Assembly: GCF_030848805.1 (NCBI RefSeq)
Contig: NC_092365.1
Location: 19,707,049 to 19,771,048 of the forward strand
DNA length: 64,000 nt
Direction of reading: 5' to 3'
Source of the DNA: Temnothorax longispinosus
Taxonomy: Eukaryota; Arthropoda; Insecta; Hymenoptera; Formicidae
The notes under the pieces were generated by a model, which saw only the letters and a list, made by a program, of their open reading frames with translations, was not told the DNA's origin and did no database searches. Below, in pieces: positions 40,301-51,472 of the stretch. Each line of letters starts with the position of its first letter. Positions within the stretch are counted from its first letter, which is position 1. The position numbers were made by a program, and so were the translations under genes.

Positions 40301-43300
40301 TCGTATCGCCGCGATCGCGGTCACGACGATCCTGCTGGGATTCGATCGCGAGACGTGATTTATCGTGATCGAGCGTAACCGACCCAAACCCCGCCGCCGG
40401 TGATTTTGAACGAATAAGCGAATCCGGGGAACAATACCGCGAACTATTTCGCGATGTTGCATTCGCCAGTTTTGCGGATGATTCCGCCTCAATTACGTTG
40501 AGTATCGATTCGTAACGGAGTATCGGCGTGCAATTATTGACGGTAAATCTAGAATGCTTGGGGTAAACAGAAATATACTATGAACTTCATAGAAAAACAG
40601 TAGAACAAAATTGAGATAAAAAGAATCCTAATAAGAAATAAAAGCGTAATTCTCGTAATCAGGACTGTTAAATAGAAAGTATCTTGTGTACTCACATTAC
40701 TGTCGTTATGTTAAATTTTAAATGTTCACTTCTTTTACATCCCGGGCATTTTAGACGTGTTGCTGCGCGTCAGAGCGGAGTAAAACGGAGTTATTATCGT
40801 TATACTCTACGATCTTTTCTATATATAGGAAGACCAATCGTCCGTATGCTAAACCGTAGGAATACTGACGGGAAACTATAAAGAGTCTTCAAAGAAAGCG
40901 TGGCATTAACTCTCGGCGTGTACCCTAGGCGACAAATAAGTATTGCGTAATATGAACGATAATTTAACGAGCAGCCGACCGTGCTCTCGGACTTTAGGAA
41001 GGGAAGGGAGAGACAGAGAGAGAGAAAGAGAGAGAAAGCGAGAAATTTATAAGAGCAGCATCTTCAATTACGCTCGCGCGCTCGCATTGCGTCGAAAACG
41101 CAAGAGCGCGGACCGTAAATTTTGCTGCACAATCATTTTCCCTGCTGCTTATTCCCACGACGCACTCGAAACGCGTGCACATCATCGGTGTTAAACGTGA
41201 GACGCGTCTAATTACTCTAATTAGATACCATCCGCGACGCGCAGATGAATTCGACTTCGAAAACCGTTGAGGGAATAAACGTCGCGGAGTTGCTCCGCTT
41301 ACGGCGCGCGTTTCCGTCATCCTTAAAGAGGCCTTCGGCAGCTCATTTACGAGCCGAGCATTATCTTCCGACGCGCAGTATGTTCCGGAATTATTGCGTT
41401 TTCTTCCGACCGTGTGTCGCGATTATACCAAAAATTACGGAGATCGTTTCAACCTCGATAAGCTCGTACGTTCTGAGGCATAATCGATTAAATATCGCAA
41501 GAATTTCAGGCAATTTTCAAGAATCCGAACGGACAATAAAATTCGATTCACGGCTGATTCAGTAACTAGACTTCGCTTCATCGAATTGTAATGTAAAATA
41601 AGCGAGGAGAGAGTCGCATAGTTTTCACGATATTTCCTATAAGTTCAAAATTCCGTCGTTCTCTCGAAATATCTCTCGATGGGGATCTTGAGACATCCTG
41701 AACACGGGTTAGAACCGAGATAAAGCGATCGGCTCTTCCCACGCGGTTACGTGGCAGCGGCGAAACGCAAGGTCCCCGTTTCAGGTTCTCCGGCGTATAT
41801 GCTTTTGCGGTATATGAATCAAGCGACGTCGTCCCGCGTGCACGGCACGGAGAAGGGAAAGGCAGAAAACGCAGAGGCTCCTCAACGACGACGACGGCGA
41901 CGGTAAGGACGGTGGGGGAAGCACGGTAAGGTCGATCAGCTGGCGGGCGAGCGAAGCAAAACGAGGAAGGAAGGCAAAAGAGTGCACGCGCTAGCGTACT
42001 CACGTCGCTAGCCGGGGCTTTGTATTACGCGGAACTTTGTAATTCAGCTCGGTATATAAAAGCTGAGTGTAAGAATATAAAACATGTATGAAGCACGACG
42101 TATAGGCAAATTCGCTGAGCGAAGTGGGCCGCAACTTTTACGCGCCGACGCTTCGCCACCGAGAAAATGACGAAAAAATATCGCGACGGTGGTTCTCGCG
42201 CCGGAGTCTTTACAAGACCTAGAAAGCCTTATGGGCGAAAATACGATATATGGGATAAAAATGCACGCGAGCTGCTGTTGACTAATCGATCAATTATAAC
42301 TCGGGTTCGTTTCGAGAAAACGTTATCGCTTGAAGTAACGAGAAGCAAAGTTTATTTTAATCGGCTGCTATCGCACAAGAGCGAGGTGAGTCGATCGTAA
42401 TAAGATTTATAAAGGAAAAAAAGGATGATTCATATATGCGATAATCTTATACGATACGGCGACTTTATCGTCGCCGTTGGTCGCACCGTTGAAAACGAAA
42501 TAGTAAAAGTTCGCGGAGAAAGAGAGAAAACGGTAGCGAATCGGTGGCGATATCGGTGTAACACGGCGAGTGAACGTATAGAAGTGAGCAAGCCTTAAAA
42601 TAAACTGGTCACTGCTGTGACCAACACATTCGCCGTCCGAGAACGAAAGACTTTCCAGAAATTCTAAAACGCACCCAGCGGAACGAACGCGGAACGCGGA
42701 CGCATCCAATTTGTTTCGCTCGTTTCGAGGCGGCTTGCAGCATTAATGCATATGCTTCAACACAGCGTGATCGATATCGCGAGACGAGGAAAGAACGGAA
42801 AAGAACTCTCGGCATCGCGCACGAGGAAGCTATCGTGATTGTCCGAGGCTGTCACGCGTCTTTAATCCCCTTCCCCCCCGCGGCCCTGCCGTTTACTCGA
42901 AAATAACTTCATCCAATTTTCAAAAGACGGACGGAAATCGTCGGAGGTAGGATCTAAATTATGGGCAAGCGCCACGTGCCCGTTTCTCGACGAGGCTCCG
43001 CGAAACGTTTTCCGTGCAAACGACTGACTCGCTTTAAACGACGCGTCGCGTCGTGCGCTTGACGCGCGCGAGCGACACTCTGCGCAATTCGCGAAATAAG
43101 AGAACATCGCGCGATTTAAGGCGCACGCTGGCGATTTGCGTTCGTCCGTGCGTCCGGTTTTACAAATATCTCGGTTGCGCGCGAACGTGATTACATCCGG
43201 CATTATAATTAACTCCGAAATATTGCGAAATCGTAAACATCGCTTGAACGGTGCCGAGGGGGGGGGGGGGGGTAATCACGACGACGGCAGAATCGACGAA

Positions 43301-46300
43301 AGTAAACGTTCAAATATAATTCCCCGAGATATATTGCCCGCACATGCGTCGTGCACGTCTGGCTTGATCTGATGGCCTTGTTATCACGATAAACATATAG
43401 TGCGTTTGTCGGTAGCTAGACCGAATTCGGTGTGTTGTCCGCTCTTCGAGATAAGGTGACCCGGTGACGTTTCGTGATCGCGAAAATTCGACCGATACCG
43501 AGCGGAGTCACGTTACACCGCGATATTATTCTGTGGCACGCAATTTTTCACGCACCATGCTGACCGAGGAAAAAAAAGAATAATTAAATGAAAGTCAAAT
43601 TTCATTTAAAAGTTTCGAAAGAAAACAGAAGAAAATGAGGAACAAATTCAATAATGTGTGTGTCACATGCGATTTCTAAATTCCAGCACTTTCTTAAACA
43701 AATAAGATTATTAAAATCAAGCTATAGATAAAGAGATAAAGTTGTTCTACGCAGTTTCTAATGACTCACTGCTTTATATTCGTCGCAGATCGAGAAGTTC
43801 GCGATAACTTCGAGACACGTCGGTATCTGGAGAATCGAGGAGCGCGATCGATTGGAAAACTCTCCGCTGGCATTAATTTTATAACATCGTTATTTTCCGC
43901 GCCAGGCCGCCACGCGGCCACGTTGCGTCGCGCAGAAATATCAAAAGTGCGTCGGAGCCCGCGTGTCGCGGCGATAATCGTAGAACGAATTAGCCGTCTC
44001 GTTTAGCCGTAACCTCGAGAAAAGCAAATTTAATATGCCGTAGCGAAAGGGTTAACGAGCTCCGCCGAGCGCAACTTCGCGACGACCGAGGTGCGATGCA
44101 AATTGGGTTATCAAGCCGCGAGATATTCCACCTGTTACGAATACCGGGGCACGCACCAGCGGTATTGCGATAAAATTAGGCGCGATGAGGTGTTGATACA
44201 CAACGATTAAAGAGGTCCACTCTACGACGCGCGTATATACGAGAATAATCCCGCGAGCGTCAGCGTGCTCGGCAGCAGCATCTCGACGATATCGAGCCAC
44301 GCATCTCACGGAGAAGATGCGTCGTGACGAGCTGAAAAACGGCCAAAAACACGCGTGTGGCGTTCAACTCTCGTAACGTCACGCACAGCTAGAACATTAG
44401 AACCACGAATTTCTCGAAACTTTGACTTTCGTTCGCCAATCGGGACGTGAGTTAATTATGTCAATTCCGTGGCTCATAAATAGCGCCGATGTCAAATTAT
44501 ATAAATAAAATTCGTATCTTTGGCAATTCGAATAAAGTAGTGGATGTAAGACGTTTCGCGAAAGATTTTACCCTGGCCTCTTTAAGATATTTGAGAATAT
44601 TTATTTTCGCGCTCGTCGCTTCGTTTTGACGCTATCTACTGTTATTTTAAAGCCTGTTACGTTGCATTTTTCCCTCTCTGTCCCCTGCACCTACATCTCA
44701 CGTGTCGCGTCGCGTCTCGTCTCGACAATGTAACATGGCACGCCGGGACGTGTGTAAACGTATCGCGCAGTTAGCCTCGCTCGCTCGCTCGCTCGCGCCG
44801 CCACGAGATAATTCTGCCCCGGTACGATAATTAAACGCACGATGTGTTTCTCGAGGCGCGTATCGATTCGCGCGTCGCGCGTCCCCGTGTATCTCCCGGA
44901 GCGGCTCTCTCCACACTCGGAGAGCCCGCTCTATAATAATCCCCGAAGCTCCACGGAGCGACCTTCGAACCCGCGCGTCACGTTTATCGCGATGAATAAA
45001 AGAATTATATTGCCGACATACGCGCGCGCGCTATCATTCGCTAAGTAACGACACCATGCGCGTAAAAAAAAAAAAAATCCAGTAAACGCGCTATAAAAGA
45101 AAGAGGGAAGAGGTATTATCGACGAATTATCGAGGATCGGAGCGGGCCGCGCGCGTTTTCCTTTCTTTGTCGACCGAGGGAAAGAGCGAGACGTATCGCG
45201 AGATTACCAAGTCGAACAAGAAATGTCGATTACGGGACGGCACATCGGCGTTAATTAAACTTTCTTTCTTCTCTCTATCTATATTGTTATCTCTCGAGCG
45301 CATCAGCTGGCTAATCGTTCGCTCTTTCTCAAAGGAAAGAGACCGTGTCATCTAAGCGGTCACCTATCGGACTCGCCGTTAGTTGCGCAAAGAATATCCC
45401 GTCTTTTTTTCTTCTTCTTCCTCTTTTCAGTTTTGCAACGGGCAATCCGAACGGAAAGAGAAATATACCCGCGATCGCGCGGAGTAAATCCGGATAAAAA
45501 TTTCCTCGTCGCCGATCGGCGGGATCGACAGAGGAGTCAGGAGAGATCGCCGATGTGTAACTGACCTTCGCAAGTCCCGGCGCGCAAGACCCGTCGCCGC
45601 CGTCGCGTTTTCGTCGCGTCGCATATGACGAACCGCACGCGAAATATACATATCGACCCGTCCTATTACATGCGTCAGTACGGCGAGATCTGGCCCGATG
45701 GAATATATAGAGAGCGACGAGACCGTCGTCGTCGGCCGCTTTATTTTTACTCGCGCGTGCTAAGGCGCTCTCTGACCACTTCGCTCTCGCCTCGTTTCGA
45801 ATTCGCCGCGAACGAGGGTGACGTCTCAATTAACGTTCCTCTCGCTGGTCCGCGTCCCTCTTTGTCTCTCTCTCTCTTTGTCTCCGTGGTCCTGGATCTC
45901 CGCGTCTCGAGGAACGGAATTCGAGGCGGGGATTTTCGAGCGGAGACTCGACGAGATCTCTCCTAGAGAGCAACGCTCTATTTGTAGAACAGGGAACAAA
46001 AAGAATAAAAGCGAGGGAAAACGAGAGAAGAGGTGGAGAGAAGTAGGCAAAGACGTGAAAGATGGAAGAGGAAGGAAAAAAAACGAAGAATGGGAAGATC
46101 CATCCATCCCGAGGCTTTTCTGTATCCGAGAACCCTCGGTCCCTCGAGCGCTCACCCTCGGTCGCCACCGTAATAATCAACGTTACGAAAAAAAAGCATT
46201 ATTCTTTTCACGCAGTCCTATATATGAGGACAAAGAGAACGGAAGTTTTGTTTGGACGAGAAGTAATCGCCAGGCGTGACATCGGCGCTTCGATAATAGC

Positions 46301-46391
46301 GGCGACGCGAACCGCGTGATTATATCGCAAATAAATAACCGAGGCAGGTGTAAGCGAGGTGTCTTCGAAAGCGCGATACGGGGAGAGAAAG

Positions 46392-46437
<46 letters not shown>

Positions 46438-46452
46438 GGAGAGAAAGAGAGC

Positions 46453-46495
<43 letters not shown>

Positions 46496-47826
46496 AAAAC
46501 AAAAGGAGTAGAGCGAAGCGTGAGCGAGAGCGAGCGAGCGAGCGAGCGAGCGGGACAACGACACGCTCGCTCACCGCTCGTCCACGCACGCACGAACGAA
46601 CGCATACGCGCAAGCGCCTACGAGTCAGCTGGTTAAAAACAGCTGTGGCCGAAACGTCGACAAAGCGGCGAGCGGCTTGGAGACGAGTTAAATGTCCGCC
46701 GCGCGTAAACGAGCGAATTTTTTTCCTTTTTTTGCCTTTCGTATCTCTCGCGAGCCTCGTCGACAATACGATTATCACGGTGATTATTGTGCTCGATAAG
46801 CGAGCCAGCGATTCGCCACGTGCACACGCACACGCATACACATCCACACGCTGGACACAGAGTGCTGAATAAACTTATAGGTGCACAGACTTCGAGGTTG
46901 AAAGGTGAAAGAGGGAGGGAGAAAAGAATCTTTAAATTTCTATAAAACTTTAGTAGTCTACGAAAAGCGATCAAAGACGTTTCGATCTTTAATTAAATTA
47001 TCATCAGATATTCTTGGACTTTTTTATCGATAATTTTATAGATTTACTTCTTATCCGTTTAATTAGCGATTATAATATGAGACCGCGGGAAGAATTTCCC
47101 ATTAATAAGAGAGTCTAGAAATACATTGTCTTCTAAACACATACAACCAACGAGTGCTTAATCTTTCTGTTTACATCCAGTAGACGTTAATCAAGAGAAA
47201 TTTGAACACGATGCGCGATGGTCTCTGTATTTGGTATTGAAAACTAGGAAATTACAAAATTCGACCAAAATTTCGTATCAGATCGACGCGAAAGGTTTGT
47301 CGTATTCATCAAATAGAGTCGGAGACAAAATTTCAAAAGATTAGAAAAGAAATCGCGGCATCCGACGTGCCCCTTTTCTCATTTACATTTTTTCGATCTC
47401 TTCGGAGAACCGTTCGTTAGAACGATCTAACTTTACTCGATACAAAGCTCCGTGAAAACGCTTGGGGAAACGCGAAACCTTTTGCGCCAACCCGACACGA
47501 CAAAGAAATCCGCGAGCGAGGTCTATTCCGCTCGTAGCTTTTCAGCACCTTGTATAAGCCCACACACACACACGCACACAGACAGACGCGCGCGTGCAAG
47601 TAGGAGGCGCGTTGCGATTGCGAGTCGCTCTCACGTGCGCCGCCACTGCGCGACAATGTGCAGAATCGCACGAGGTACTTATCGGACTCCCAGCGTGGAA
47701 GGGGGGATGGTGCCCCCGACGGACGAGAGGACGGGGAGCTTTCTCGCAAAAAGCGGCTCTCTTCCAAGGATACAGTTTGATAACGTCCGTGTCCATGCGT
47801 CGCTTGCCGGCGCTGGGGGACGACAT
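16752..47826 (-). CDS. UBE2H: Ubiquitin-conjugating enzyme E2 H (UBE2H), complete, 5 coding exons
   Basis: E2 enzyme that accepts ubiquitin from E1 on a cysteine and passes it to substrates. In the family (human UBE2H, yeast Ubc8) it works with the CTLH/GID E3 complex. Coding exons on the minus strand: 47826-47774, 34232-34156, 17722-17555, 17258-17130, 16888-16752, total 564 nt, 187 aa (human 183). The product starts MSSPSAGKRRMDTDV. The UBC fold covers about residues 10-150, with the HPN motif at 76-78 and catalytic Cys87 in GTVCLDVINQAWTALYD. An acidic serine-rich tail (SSDSESSMSDFSEDEAQDME) ends in Leu and is typical of UBE2H. Junction phases 2,1,1,1 all match. Donors are GTATCC, GTAAGT, GTACGT and GTAAGT; every acceptor ends in AG. 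The start at 47826 has A at -3; the frame stays open upstream but without a nearby ATG. Introns 1 and 2 are 13,541 and 16,433 bp; introns 3 and 4 are 296 and 241 bp. Identity is near certain from sequence recall; expression is not shown. Confidence 0.97.
17820..18478. repeat. Three tandem copies of a 215-230 bp repeat in UBE2H intron 2
   Basis: Copies begin with agaatattcgtaataat at about 17820, 18035 and 18265, and share caaagtattttaattaaaac, cttaaatgcattact and a run ending in actcttttaccagtgtgag. Copies 2 and 3 share an insertion (taaataacgtaaatttctcg) absent from copy 1, so the last duplication joined 2 and 3. The third copy ends near 18478. The array begins about 100 bases upstream of UBE2H exon 3 on the transcribed strand. 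Confidence 0.85.
22291..22337. repeat. (TA)n microsatellite
   Basis: Uninterrupted TA repeat of about 47 bases inside UBE2H intron 2; likely length-variable. Confidence 0.95.
23572..23782. mobile_element. Foldback MITE with near-perfect arms of about 100 bp, TA-flanked
   Basis: The left arm starts CTCCGTCCAACGAGATATC and the right arm ends with its near-perfect complement (...GTTGAACGGAG). Arms of about 100 bp surround a spacer of about 12 bases (tgttagacaata). TA lies directly outside both ends, as expected for Tc1/mariner-type insertion, although TA is self-complementary and could simply extend the palindrome. There is no coding sequence. Few mismatches between the arms suggest a young insertion or arm-to-arm conversion. 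Confidence 0.8.
26210..26335. mobile_element. 126-bp inverted-repeat element (MITE-like hairpin)
   Basis: Arms of about 53 bp. AGGCCTATTCGTTTTCGC on the left mirrors GCGAAAACGAACAGGCCT on the right, continuing through cacttctga and gtgcaataagttagaatg, with a spacer of about 18 bases. Mismatches are few. No clear target duplication was found. Confidence 0.8.
31958..32370. repeat. Degenerate tandem repeat, three units of about 130-150 bp
   Basis: Each unit has the order ttccttcacaaagaa, gaatccttct, gacattaaaa(g), then catgcaaattcaatagcaaatttta, starting near 31958, 32098 and 32248. Copies differ by substitutions and small indels. Located in UBE2H intron 2. Confidence 0.7.
38426..38660. repeat. 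Three copies of a roughly 65-bp repeat, one inverted and two direct
   Basis: Copy A (38426-38495) reads outward-in through tcacgtagcgtaacgtaacg and ends caacgcacaagaaacgtat. Copies B (38518-38580) and C (38584-38660) are its reverse complement, starting atacgtttcttgtgcgttga. C matches A over the full arm; B lacks about 11 bases (gctacgtgacc) present in C. A and C form terminal arms of a foldback; B looks like an internal duplicate of C. Confidence 0.8.
39375..39595. mobile_element. Nested palindromic MITE (221 bp) inside the Harbinger-type element
   Basis: Begins CACTGTAAAAAAATTTTGT and ends with the exact complement ACAAAATTTTTTTACAGTG. Each arm of about 65 bp is itself a hairpin (ctattatagtgggt-aattttgag-acccactataatag), so the element is a palindrome made of two palindromes. 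Neither a TA nor a clear longer target duplication flanks it (CG lies on both sides). It interrupts the outer element and is therefore younger. Confidence 0.8.
39746..39997 (-). pseudogene. Remnant of a Harbinger (HARBI1-like) transposase N-terminus
   Basis: An 83-codon minus-strand frame starts MDGSPNDDKL, has a Lys-rich middle and ends YCKFYDLLKLIQPIS. The layout is like the N-terminal region of insect HARBI1-like transposases, where an acidic start and a basic KKRK stretch precede a segment of the type FFxYFRM...LLxLI.P. The catalytic DDE part is missing, so it is non-functional. The call rests on family resemblance from memory plus the TTA-flanked ends of the host element. Confidence 0.5.
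46385..46550. repeat. (GA)n and GAGC-rich simple repeats
   Basis: Long GA runs with short interruptions, followed by a gagcgagcgagcgagc run. Part of a GA/CT-rich zone (46.4-49.1 kb) around the UBE2H start. Confidence 0.9.
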
Positions 47827-49400
47827 ATTTATCGGCGCTGCTCGATCGTCGACGGTGCTGAGTTCGGCTGGGGCCCTTCCTCGCCCCGCGGCGCTCCTGG
47901 TAGCGTCCTCCACCACTACCTCCTCCACCGCCCTCCTCCTACTCCTCCGCCGTCCGCTGCGCGTGGATCAGCTGAGCCCGACAGGCACTCCGTCGTGCCC
48001 CGGGAGGGCCCTCTGGATAAGCGCCCCCGTCGATTATCCTTCTCGGCGCGTGAGGGAACGATCGCGAACTCCTCGCGCGGCCGTACTCCGGGCACTCTGC
48101 GGCGACACGCACTTCTCTGTCCCCGACGATAATGTAAAACGAGCGTTATATTCAGCGCACTGAGCAACCGAGAAAGAGCGAGAGCGAGCGAGAGAGAGAG
48201 AGAAAGAGAGCGTCAGCCAGAGCGAAGGGAGGGGGGGAGCGAGAAAGAGAGAGACAGACGCACACACGAGCGTCGCGCGACGAACGACCGGAGGGAAGGA
48301 GAAAAAAGGGAAGAAAAATAAAAATAAATAAAGACTGCACGCTCGCGAACGCGCGACAATCGACCAGTCGATCGACCAGATCTTACGAGGCTCGCCCTAA
48401 CCGAAGGGCGAGTACGCGGGGCGAGATCACGCGAACGATCTCGCGATTCGACGCGGGCGAACGCGAGACGTGGAATAATCCGCCGCGAGGTGAAAACTGC
48501 GCTCGTTCGCGCTGCGCTGCGTTGCGTCCGTCTTTCTTTTCTTCCTTTCTTCGTTTCCCTCCTCCGCGAAGCGCGTTGTAAGCGTCGCGCGTGTGCGTCT
48601 CTTTCTCTCTCTCTCTATCTCTCTCTGTCGCTGTATGTGTACAAGCGATCAGTGCGTCTCTCTCTCTCTTTCCCCTCGCTCGCTCTCTGCCCGTAGAAAA
48701 AAAGCTCGAAACTACCAGACGAAAGGGATGGTCCGCCTCCTCCTTCTCCTCCAAGGGGGTGACCTCCTGCTTCCGAGAGTCCGCTCGTCGGCCTCCCTTC
48801 TCGCGCGGACCAGGCCAGGCCAAGGAAGCCACGGGGAGGCTAGAGGATCATTTCGTCGTCGATGACGAGACCGTCGCGCACGTCAACCGCCGTGTTTCTC
48901 TCACTCGCGGCTCGCTTTCTCTCCTCTCTCTCTTTCTCTTTCTCCGTAGCTTTTCTTTCGTGCCACGGACGCGTACACACGGAAAAAAACCGTCCCCGTC
49001 CTGCCAGAGAGAGAGCCTAAACGCCAACCGCCGTTAAAACGCCTGTTCCTTCTCCCTCTCGCGCGCGCGCGCTCCCTCGCTCTCTCTCTCTCTCTCTCTC
49101 GCGCTCTCTCGTGCAACCCGCGACCTGTCAATCCACGATCTTCGCCACCATCTGATTGCGTTCTCGTCGCTCGCACACTGGACTCTCCTGCCTCCTGGCC
49201 CCGACCGACGCTGCTGCCTCCGACGAGCGACGACAGCGGCGTTCGGCGCGTGCGCAGAATCTCTCGGTAAATTCTCTCTCCCCTCGAGTGCGTGAAGCTG
49301 CCGCCCGCGGACTCCGAGCAAATAACGCGCCGCCATTTCCCAATTTCCCATCGCCGGCACGCGGCGGGAATTTTAACGTCCGGATTCGTAAATGGCTCTC
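47827..49400 (-). promoter_or_regulatory. UBE2H: UBE2H 5' UTR and promoter region, CpG-rich with GA/CT clusters
   Basis: CpG-rich sequence directly upstream of the UBE2H start, ending in AT-rich DNA near 49.4 kb. Blocks of (GA)n or (CT)n at about 48180-48255, 48600-48690, 48900-48955 and 49070-49110 resemble binding sites for GAGA-type factors common in insect promoters. The transcription start cannot be fixed from sequence. Frames of up to 226 codons here are chance products of the CpG-rich composition. Confidence 0.5.
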
Positions 49401-51472
49401 GATACGTGATTCACGCGTTTGAATACCAATCGCGATACAAACGCTTATCCCAATAGATTCGCTGTCGCGCAAAATGCAGAAATGGCTACAACAGATCCGT
49501 TTATTTAAAAAGTGTATAAACATCACCAAATTATATAAAAATGTTGCGAAGGCGGTGCACGGTATTTTAGTACGTCGGGTTTACTTACAAATACTTTCGG
49601 TACAACGTTTCTTTTACATAACAACGAAACAGTGTGGATTATTACTGAATCCATCGGAAAGTCCTGGACTAATTATTGGGTCGTTGCTCGAATTAATTAT
49701 TTAGAAAGGTAAAAGAATCTTCTGTAAACTCCGCTCTCGTGTCTAGTTTAAATACCGCTATATTACTTGATTAATATGCACTAGCATGAAGTCGACATAC
49801 GGAGATAAACTACTATTGCACCTTATTTTATAAAATGCTACTTTATAATCAGTGCCTATAATAAGTACTACATTAAGTGTCTCGATATTACATTAAATAC
49901 ATACACAATCATCTGTAGAATGTTATCGAACAGTTCCTGATCTAATTTTAAATAATAGATTCGTGCAAACTACACCTTGCGTATTCATAGCGTTATCTAA
50001 AGTGAAAGACTTGCATTAATACTTTGTATATGTAACGATGTATATGATAAAAAACTGACGCTATTTTGAATGGCAGACTTAAGTGAGTTGGCACATACTT
50101 TCCGTTTTGAAATTTGTTACTTTCAAAATGCCGCAATAAATCACGAATACTGGCTCTTAATACTATCAATCATGATCGAATACATTGTGTTACAAATGAT
50201 AGATGAATGCCCAATAATGATATGTATAATATAATAAGATATCATATAGGAGGCTTTTTTATGTAATTCGAATTAGGAAGTAAAAACTACATTCTTCGCT
50301 TCACGCATCTCACGCTTAATATATGACAAGTGAATAGAAGAAATAAGTATATGCTTTACGAATTCCTAATATAAATCGTCTAAATCTACTCATTACGTTG
50401 CTGATTAATTGCAACAAATCACTTATATAAACACATTTAAATGTTTATAACATCTTGTAAGATTGGAATGCTATTTCAAATTTTCAATGTCGATTTAAAA
50501 ATACTTAACTGTTTAAGTATGTAATACATAGATACAGCTCTTACATTAACAGACGAGTCACATGTTAATATAAAAAAATTATTAGATTAGTGCAGGACTA
50601 CTATCTATCAGATTACTATAAGCATATAATACTGAAAGTTCTAAAAATTTTACATGTAAAAAATATGTCAAGGAAAAATTCTTTAACCTTTTCTCTCAAC
50701 ATAAAAATTTCATCGATATTTAGCAGTTAAAAATATACCTTATCTATTAGTAACTTTATAGAAATTAATTGTATACGCAGTACGGTAATACATCCATATA
50801 ATACTGTGTAAATTCTATCTCAATTACAGATTAGCTGCTGTTTACTACGTAAAGTCATTTCATCTCATGTGCATAATATAAAATGTTTGATTCGGAAATG
50901 TTTGATTATCGTTTATGCAATATTTTCGCGAATTTAAATAAGAATGTAGAAAATATTTGTATAACATGTTAAAGATCTTCTATTAAAATAACATGATCTA
51001 TTGTTTTATTCTAATACTTTCTCTCGCATAGTTCTTTTAAGTACGTGATTTTAAATATTACACATCACTTGTGTTTGAACATACATATATATTTACGTTG
51101 TAATTTTTGTGTAAATGGTATAAAAAACAGATCTTATATTAAATCTACTCCAGAATTTGTACTTATAACAAATATCAACGAATACGAAGATGAAATGACT
51201 TCTATATATTTCTTATTATAGATAATATAATATTATAAATAGGTACATAAAAACATACAAAAAAATGTTGGAAGCAATAAATAATCAAATTTGGCATATA
51301 AAATCGTGTGTAGGAGTATTATCAGTCATTGGGTTCCTAATAAATAGTGGAAAATCTAAGTACAGTTCTACTTACAAGTGCTACTTATAACAATTAAGTA
51401 CATTAAGTATTAAGTAGAGTTTGTCGTGTTGTCCTGTTTCTTACAAAATGTACACAAGTAGACATATGTATT
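49401..51472. other. AT-rich interval between UBE2H promoter and wls stop, partly wls 3' UTR
   Basis: About 2.1 kb of AT-rich sequence without recognisable coding exons. The right part (from about 51.0 kb) is probably wls 3' UTR. Confidence 0.5.
51005..51010 (-). terminator. wls: Candidate polyadenylation signal of wls
   Basis: AATAAA on the minus strand (TTTATT on plus) about 460 bases after the wls stop codon, in AT-rich sequence without other gene signs. The 3' UTR could be longer, because the AT-rich stretch continues to about 49.5 kb. Confidence 0.4.

Larger units (their letters stand above)
34233..47773 (-). other. UBE2H intron 1; no further exon recognised
   Basis: A 13.5-kb intron with CpG-rich blocks (35.9-37.1, 41.0-42.2, 42.8-44.3, 44.7-47.0 kb) and AT-rich pieces. 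Besides the elements listed separately it holds a run of 15 G at 43258-43272 and CA-rich tracts near 34880. Open frames over GC-rich parts are Arg/Ser-rich chance frames. Confidence 0.6.

Noticed and set aside
46183..46847. Ser/Leu-rich frames up to 175 codons over the (GA)n tract
   Set aside because: Simple translation of GA/CT microsatellite (SLSLSL or REREREs); not a gene.
47452..48132. 226-codon plus-strand frame opposite UBE2H exon 1
   Set aside because: Antisense to a real exon in GC-rich DNA, with low-complexity Pro/Arg/Ser content.
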